Assembly: GCA_018240065.1 (NCBI GenBank)
Contig: JAFEGH010000007.1
Span: forward strand, 396,746-460,745
DNA: 64,000 nucleotides
From: Verrucomicrobiota bacterium
GTDB taxonomy: Bacteria > Chlamydiota > Chlamydiia > Chlamydiales > Rhabdochlamydiaceae
Reading direction: 5' to 3'
Every line of letters starts with the position of its first letter. Positions within the stretch are counted from its first letter, which is position 1. Of this stretch, positions 61,072 to 64,000 are shown in pieces. The position numbers and the translations under genes are program-made. A model generated the notes under the pieces. That model was not told the DNA's origin, did no database searches, and saw only the letters and a list, made by a program, of their open reading frames with translations.

Positions 61072-62382
61072 ATGCCGATTAAAGACTGCTGCGCCCTTCG
61101 TCCAGACCCCACAGATTTCCGACAAGCTGAAATTCAAGGAAGCGAGGATCAAATCTGGTGGCGCGCTCCGCTGGATGTATTGGGAGAAATTGCAAGCTTT
61201 GTCGCCACAGGCGCCAGCCCCATCGAGCTAGCAACAAATGTTGTCAACTGGTCAAAAGTGTGCGTACTTACCCACAAGCTGGCGCATAAAACTGGAATAG
61301 TAGAAAAAATTCCCGAGGCGCTTCAAGATGACGCCCTTCTTAAAACATGGGCCAGCATATCAAAAAAACTGGATTTTCATGGAACTGCTCGTCCACAAAC
61401 ACTATCCGAAATTAAAGCCTGGTTCAATGACCCTGCCAATACTGCTCAATTAAATAACATTAAACAGCTAGATTTGTCTGATCTTGATTTAAAAGCTATT
61501 CCTCATGAAATCACAAAATTTGCGCAACTAGAGATGCTAGTCCTGCATCATAACCAGATAAGGGACATCTCCGCTCTCGGAAACCTTTCTCAGCTAAAGA
61601 CGCTTTACCTTGGCCACAACCTGATATCTGATATTTCTGCTCTCGCAAACCTCGTTCAGCTAAAACAGCTTCACCTTGGACGCAATCAGATAAGGGACAT
61701 CTCTGCTCTTAAAAACCTCGATCAGCTCCAAACGCTTGATTTGGGCAACAACCAGATTAGCGACATCTCAGCGCTTAGCGGCCTTCAGCAGCTGGGATGG
61801 CTTAGCCTCACTCAAAATCCGATTACACATATTTCAGCGCTTTTCGGCCTCGATCGACTAGAGATTCTTTATCTTATTAATGCCCCACTTTTATTCGTTC
61901 ACGAAAAAGATTTCGACAAAATCACACTAAAACACAACTCACTAAAATTGTTATCAAACAAGTTCCATGAAATCAGCGAACATAAATGCGAATCGAATCT
62001 CTCAAGATTCATTCAGTTTATTGCAATGGGAAATTGCGGGCTTGAACAAATTCAGGAAAAATTTGCCGAGCTTGACCCCCGGGATAAGAACCTGATTTAC
62101 GGGATGGTCTATCAAACGGCCGGCTCCAAATCCCAAGATCCTCAGTGGGGCGAACTGCATGCATTTGACGATAGATCAGTTTTTAATCGCGCAGTAAGAA
62201 AAGCCATCAGCGCAAAGTTTGATCGCCTCTCGCAGGAAGAAAAAAACAGGGTCTACGGAAATATTTGCGAGCTTGCAGGACACCCTGCGACATCTGACCT
62301 GCAATGGGGAGAGGAGCATGCCTTCGAGAACGTCCTGCGGCTCGTCGACGCGATGAACAGGGTGCCAGCTCCTGGCGTCTGA
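61072..62382 (+). CDS. LRR protein with F-box-like N-terminus and two C-terminal repeats
   Basis: This 436-residue protein has no signal peptide. Residues ~28-70 (PLDVLGEIASFVATG, ATNVVNWSKVCVLTH) resemble a diverged F-box and are shared with the next two genes. Five to six repeats of the LxxLxxLxLxxNxIxDISAL kind follow (LKTLYLGHNLISDISALANL and others), the SDS22/internalin type. The C-terminus has two copies of a ~30-residue motif (LIYGMVYQTAG... QWGELHAF and RVYGNICELAG... QWGEEHAF). The gene is A+T-rich compared with the housekeeping genes here. It is probably host-directed; exact function unknown. GAG lies upstream of the ATG. Confidence 0.82.
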   Translation: MPIKDCCALRPDPTDFRQAEIQGSEDQIWWRAPLDVLGEIASFVATGASPIELATNVVNWSKVCVLTHKLAHKTGIVEKIPEALQDDALLKTWASISKKLDFHGTARPQTLSEIKAWFNDPANTAQLNNIKQLDLSDLDLKAIPHEITKFAQLEMLVLHHNQIRDISALGNLSQLKTLYLGHNLISDISALANLVQLKQLHLGRNQIRDISALKNLDQLQTLDLGNNQISDISALSGLQQLGWLSLTQNPITHISALFGLDRLEILYLINAPLLFVHEKDFDKITLKHNSLKLLSNKFHEISEHKCESNLSRFIQFIAMGNCGLEQIQEKFAELDPRDKNLIYGMVYQTAGSKSQDPQWGELHAFDDRSVFNRAVRKAISAKFDRLSQEEKNRVYGNICELAGHPATSDLQWGEEHAFENVLRLVDAMNRVPAPGV

Positions 62383-63019
62383 TTTTAATAACATTGGATG
62401 AGCAGAAAAAATCCTCCACTCGAGGGAAGACGGCGCTCTGATAAAAAACATGCAGCCCTCTCTCAAAAAAGCCTTAATTCTTGCCCGTCATTAAATGCCG
62501 TCCATCAGACAGGAAGGCGCCTTTATCCCTCCCAATGTAAAAGAGCGTCCCCGGAGAGGAACTGATCCCAGACAGCCTTGCCCCCTTATTCATTACCATC
62601 CCTTCCTTTCAGATACAGGCGATCCACCCTTTCAATGGCCGAACCCATAAGAACTGGCGTTAAAAGCCTGCCAAGCCAAAGTATCCGCCTGCGAATAATT
62701 AACCAAATTTTTACAAAAAAACAATATTAAAATAATTTCACAAATACTTAAGCTGCTAATTCTCAAACTATTACATAGAATTCCGAACAAACGACAATTA
62801 AAATTTAAATTATAACGCATCTTCTTTAAATTCGGGCATTTGCATTCACATTGCAAATCCATTTATTAAACAGAAAACACTCTCATCCAATGACTTATCA
62901 ATTTACAATCCGCTAAAATAAAATTTACAAAATCTTAATATTAAGATTGTATAATTTATGGCATGGATAAAATAAATTAATACAAAGTTTGCGAGAATTT
63001 AATAAAACAAAGGAGCAAT
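62383..63019. other. 637-bp region without a confident gene
   Basis: The left third has normal composition and includes the doubtful small minus-strand frame listed next. The right two thirds are extremely A+T-rich. AGGAG at 63011-63015 is the ribosome site of the next LRR gene. No RNA gene or known repeat was seen. Confidence 0.55.
62474..62599 (-). CDS. Doubtful 41-residue ORF
   Basis: The peptide MVMNKGARLSGISS... ending HLMTGKN has GGAAGGG directly before the first ATG and at good spacing to the second (62593). It has no known relative that I can name. The G+C content is higher than in the surroundings, so it may be a fragment of a lost gene rather than a real peptide. Confidence 0.2.
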   Translation of the reverse strand: MVMNKGARLSGISSSPGTLFYIGRDKGAFLSDGRHLMTGKN

Positions 63020-63718
63020 ATGTCAATCAACCCCTGCACAGCAATCAGCCCACGACCAGATGGTCAATATAGAACCCAGAGCCAAGACGCCGCTGGCAGT
63101 GAGCTCTTGAAATTGCCTCCCCATGTAATAGGGCGTATCGGGAACTTTGTAGCCACAGGAAACACCCCCCTCGAAGCTGCGACAAACGGCGTGCACTGGT
63201 CACGAGTTTGTGTTTATACCCACGTCACATCACATGAATCTGGGGTGACACAAACAGTCCAGCAAGCGCTTGACGCCCATCGGGCGCTCGAAGATGAAGC
63301 CCTTTTAAAAATTTGGCGTCATGTATCAAGAATTATTTATTTCAATCCTCGTCAGCGAACAATTGATGAGATTAAAGCCTGGTTTGATGACCCGGCCAAT
63401 GTTGATCATTTAAATGCCATTACAGATCTAGATTTATGTAATTATGGTTTAAAAGCTATTCCTCCCCAAATCACAAAATTCACTCAGCTGCAATCTCTTA
63501 ACCTTGCTAACAACCGGATACTAGACGTCTCTCCCCTCAAGAACCTCTCTCAGCTTAGAAGGCTTCAACTTCCTAACAACCAGATAACAGACGTCTCTGC
63601 CCTTGCGAACCTCGCTATGCTTAGGTTGGTTAACCTTATGTTTAACCCCATCACTGACTTCTCATTTCGTGAGAACCTTCCCCAATGCATAGTAGCGTCA
63701 TCCAATCCAATGACTTAA
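63020..63718 (+). CDS. LRR protein, second copy of tandem family
   Basis: This 232-residue protein shares the N-terminal segment of the 61072 gene (IGRIGNFVATG, ATNGVHWSRVCVYTH), the DEIKAWFDDPAN block, and two to three LRRs (LQSLNLANNRILDVSPLKNL). It stops soon after the repeats, without the C-terminal ~30-residue motif pair of the first copy, so it is either a short form or truncated. AGGAG lies 4 nt before the ATG. The first ~200 bp are nearly identical to the third copy, showing a recent duplication. Confidence 0.8.
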   Translation: MSINPCTAISPRPDGQYRTQSQDAAGSELLKLPPHVIGRIGNFVATGNTPLEAATNGVHWSRVCVYTHVTSHESGVTQTVQQALDAHRALEDEALLKIWRHVSRIIYFNPRQRTIDEIKAWFDDPANVDHLNAITDLDLCNYGLKAIPPQITKFTQLQSLNLANNRILDVSPLKNLSQLRRLQLPNNQITDVSALANLAMLRLVNLMFNPITDFSFRENLPQCIVASSNPMT

Positions 63719-63786
63719 AAGTAGATCAACAACATTAAGACATCTTTAATGGGCATTAAAAAAACAACAAAAACAATAGGTAACAA

Positions 63787-64000
63787 ATGTCAATCAGACC
63801 ATGCACAGCCATCGGCCCACGTCCAGATGGTCAATATAGACCCCAGGACCAAGACGCCCCCGGCAGTGAGCTCTTGAAATTGCCTCCAAATGTAATAGGG
63901 CGTATCGGGAACTTTGTAGCCACAGGAAACACTCCCCTAGAAGCTGCGACAAACGGCGTGCTATGGTCACGAGTTTGTGTTTATACGCATGTCTCATCCC
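63787..64000 (+). CDS. LRR-family gene, third copy, cut by window end
   Basis: Only the first 71 codons are in the window. They encode MSIRPCTAIGPRPDGQYRPQ and then IGRIGNFVATG ... ATNGVLWSRVCVYTH, nearly the same as the start of the 63020 gene. At DNA level the overlap is about nine bases identical in ten by eye. The LRR part, if present, lies beyond the edge. Confidence 0.8.
   Translation, partial: MSIRPCTAIGPRPDGQYRPQDQDAPGSELLKLPPNVIGRIGNFVATGNTPLEAATNGVLWSRVCVYTHVSS

Noticed and set aside
62632..62862. A 76-codon minus-strand frame in the A+T-rich gap
   Set aside because: Its translation is dominated by Leu/Ile/Asn/Lys/Cys as expected from A+T-rich noncoding DNA, and there is no ribosome site.

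Overview
The window looks like part of a chromosome from a chlamydia-related bacterium of the Parachlamydiales type (environmental chlamydiae). Four things point that way. The backbone gene set rmuC, pssA, nrdA, nrdB, an M16 peptidase, htrA, sucD, sucC and ftsY is, as I recall, the same neighbourhood as in Chlamydia trachomatis, here opened up by accessory genes. The ribonucleotide reductase is the chlamydial kind, with tandem ATP-cones in NrdA and Phe in place of the radical Tyr in NrdB. There are two outer-membrane proteins that look like the Legionella-MOMP family expanded in environmental chlamydiae. There are also many host-directed folds (F-box, WD40, LRR, Fic-like, C58-like protease). 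A family-level assignment (Waddliaceae or Criblamydiaceae would fit) is only a guess.

Layout. 1-10 kb: the end of a zinc alcohol dehydrogenase, an RNB exoribonuclease, PhoH, a SWIM-finger protein with a near-consensus promoter, an exported SH3 protein, a DUF455 ferritin-like protein, a tandem pair of small paralogues, and pssA-rmuC. 10-20 kb: nrdAB behind paired NrdR boxes, an unknown protein, and a large M16 peptidase. 20-25 kb: an MHS-type transporter, then a DauR/YheO-like regulator with an aminotransferase, an ornithine cyclodeaminase-like enzyme and a Ser/Thr dehydratase in tight linkage; this is probably an amino-acid catabolic unit. 25-32 kb: a C58-like cysteine protease and a run of enzymes from normally cytosolic families that all carry Sec signal peptides (methyltransferase, Gfo/Idh/MocA oxidoreductase, eukaryotic-type CTP:phosphoethanolamine/choline cytidylyltransferase, sphingomyelinase-like phosphodiesterase), with an alpha/beta hydrolase on the opposite strand.

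32-36 kb: htrA-umuD-umuC and an exported 2H phosphoesterase, tightly linked. 36-42 kb: two MOMP-like proteins, an F-box/WD40 protein, a YVTN propeller and a monofunctional peptidoglycan glycosyltransferase. 42-52 kb: a site-2 protease with sucDC, ftsY, small unknowns and priA. 52-56 kb: two LRR proteins ending in a degenerate Fic domain, one with an N-terminal F-box-like segment. 56-61 kb: a complete kdpFABC potassium pump operon. 61-64 kb: an A+T-rich tandem family of three LRR genes, the last cut by the window edge.

The most unusual material is the block of signal-peptide-bearing enzymes at 26-32 kb, whose activities could be joined around phosphocholine or phosphoethanolamine head groups. 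Next come the F-box, LRR and Fic-like proteins, and a two-copy intergenic element whose second hairpin shows a compensatory base change. No rRNA, tRNA, CRISPR array or insertion sequence was recognised.
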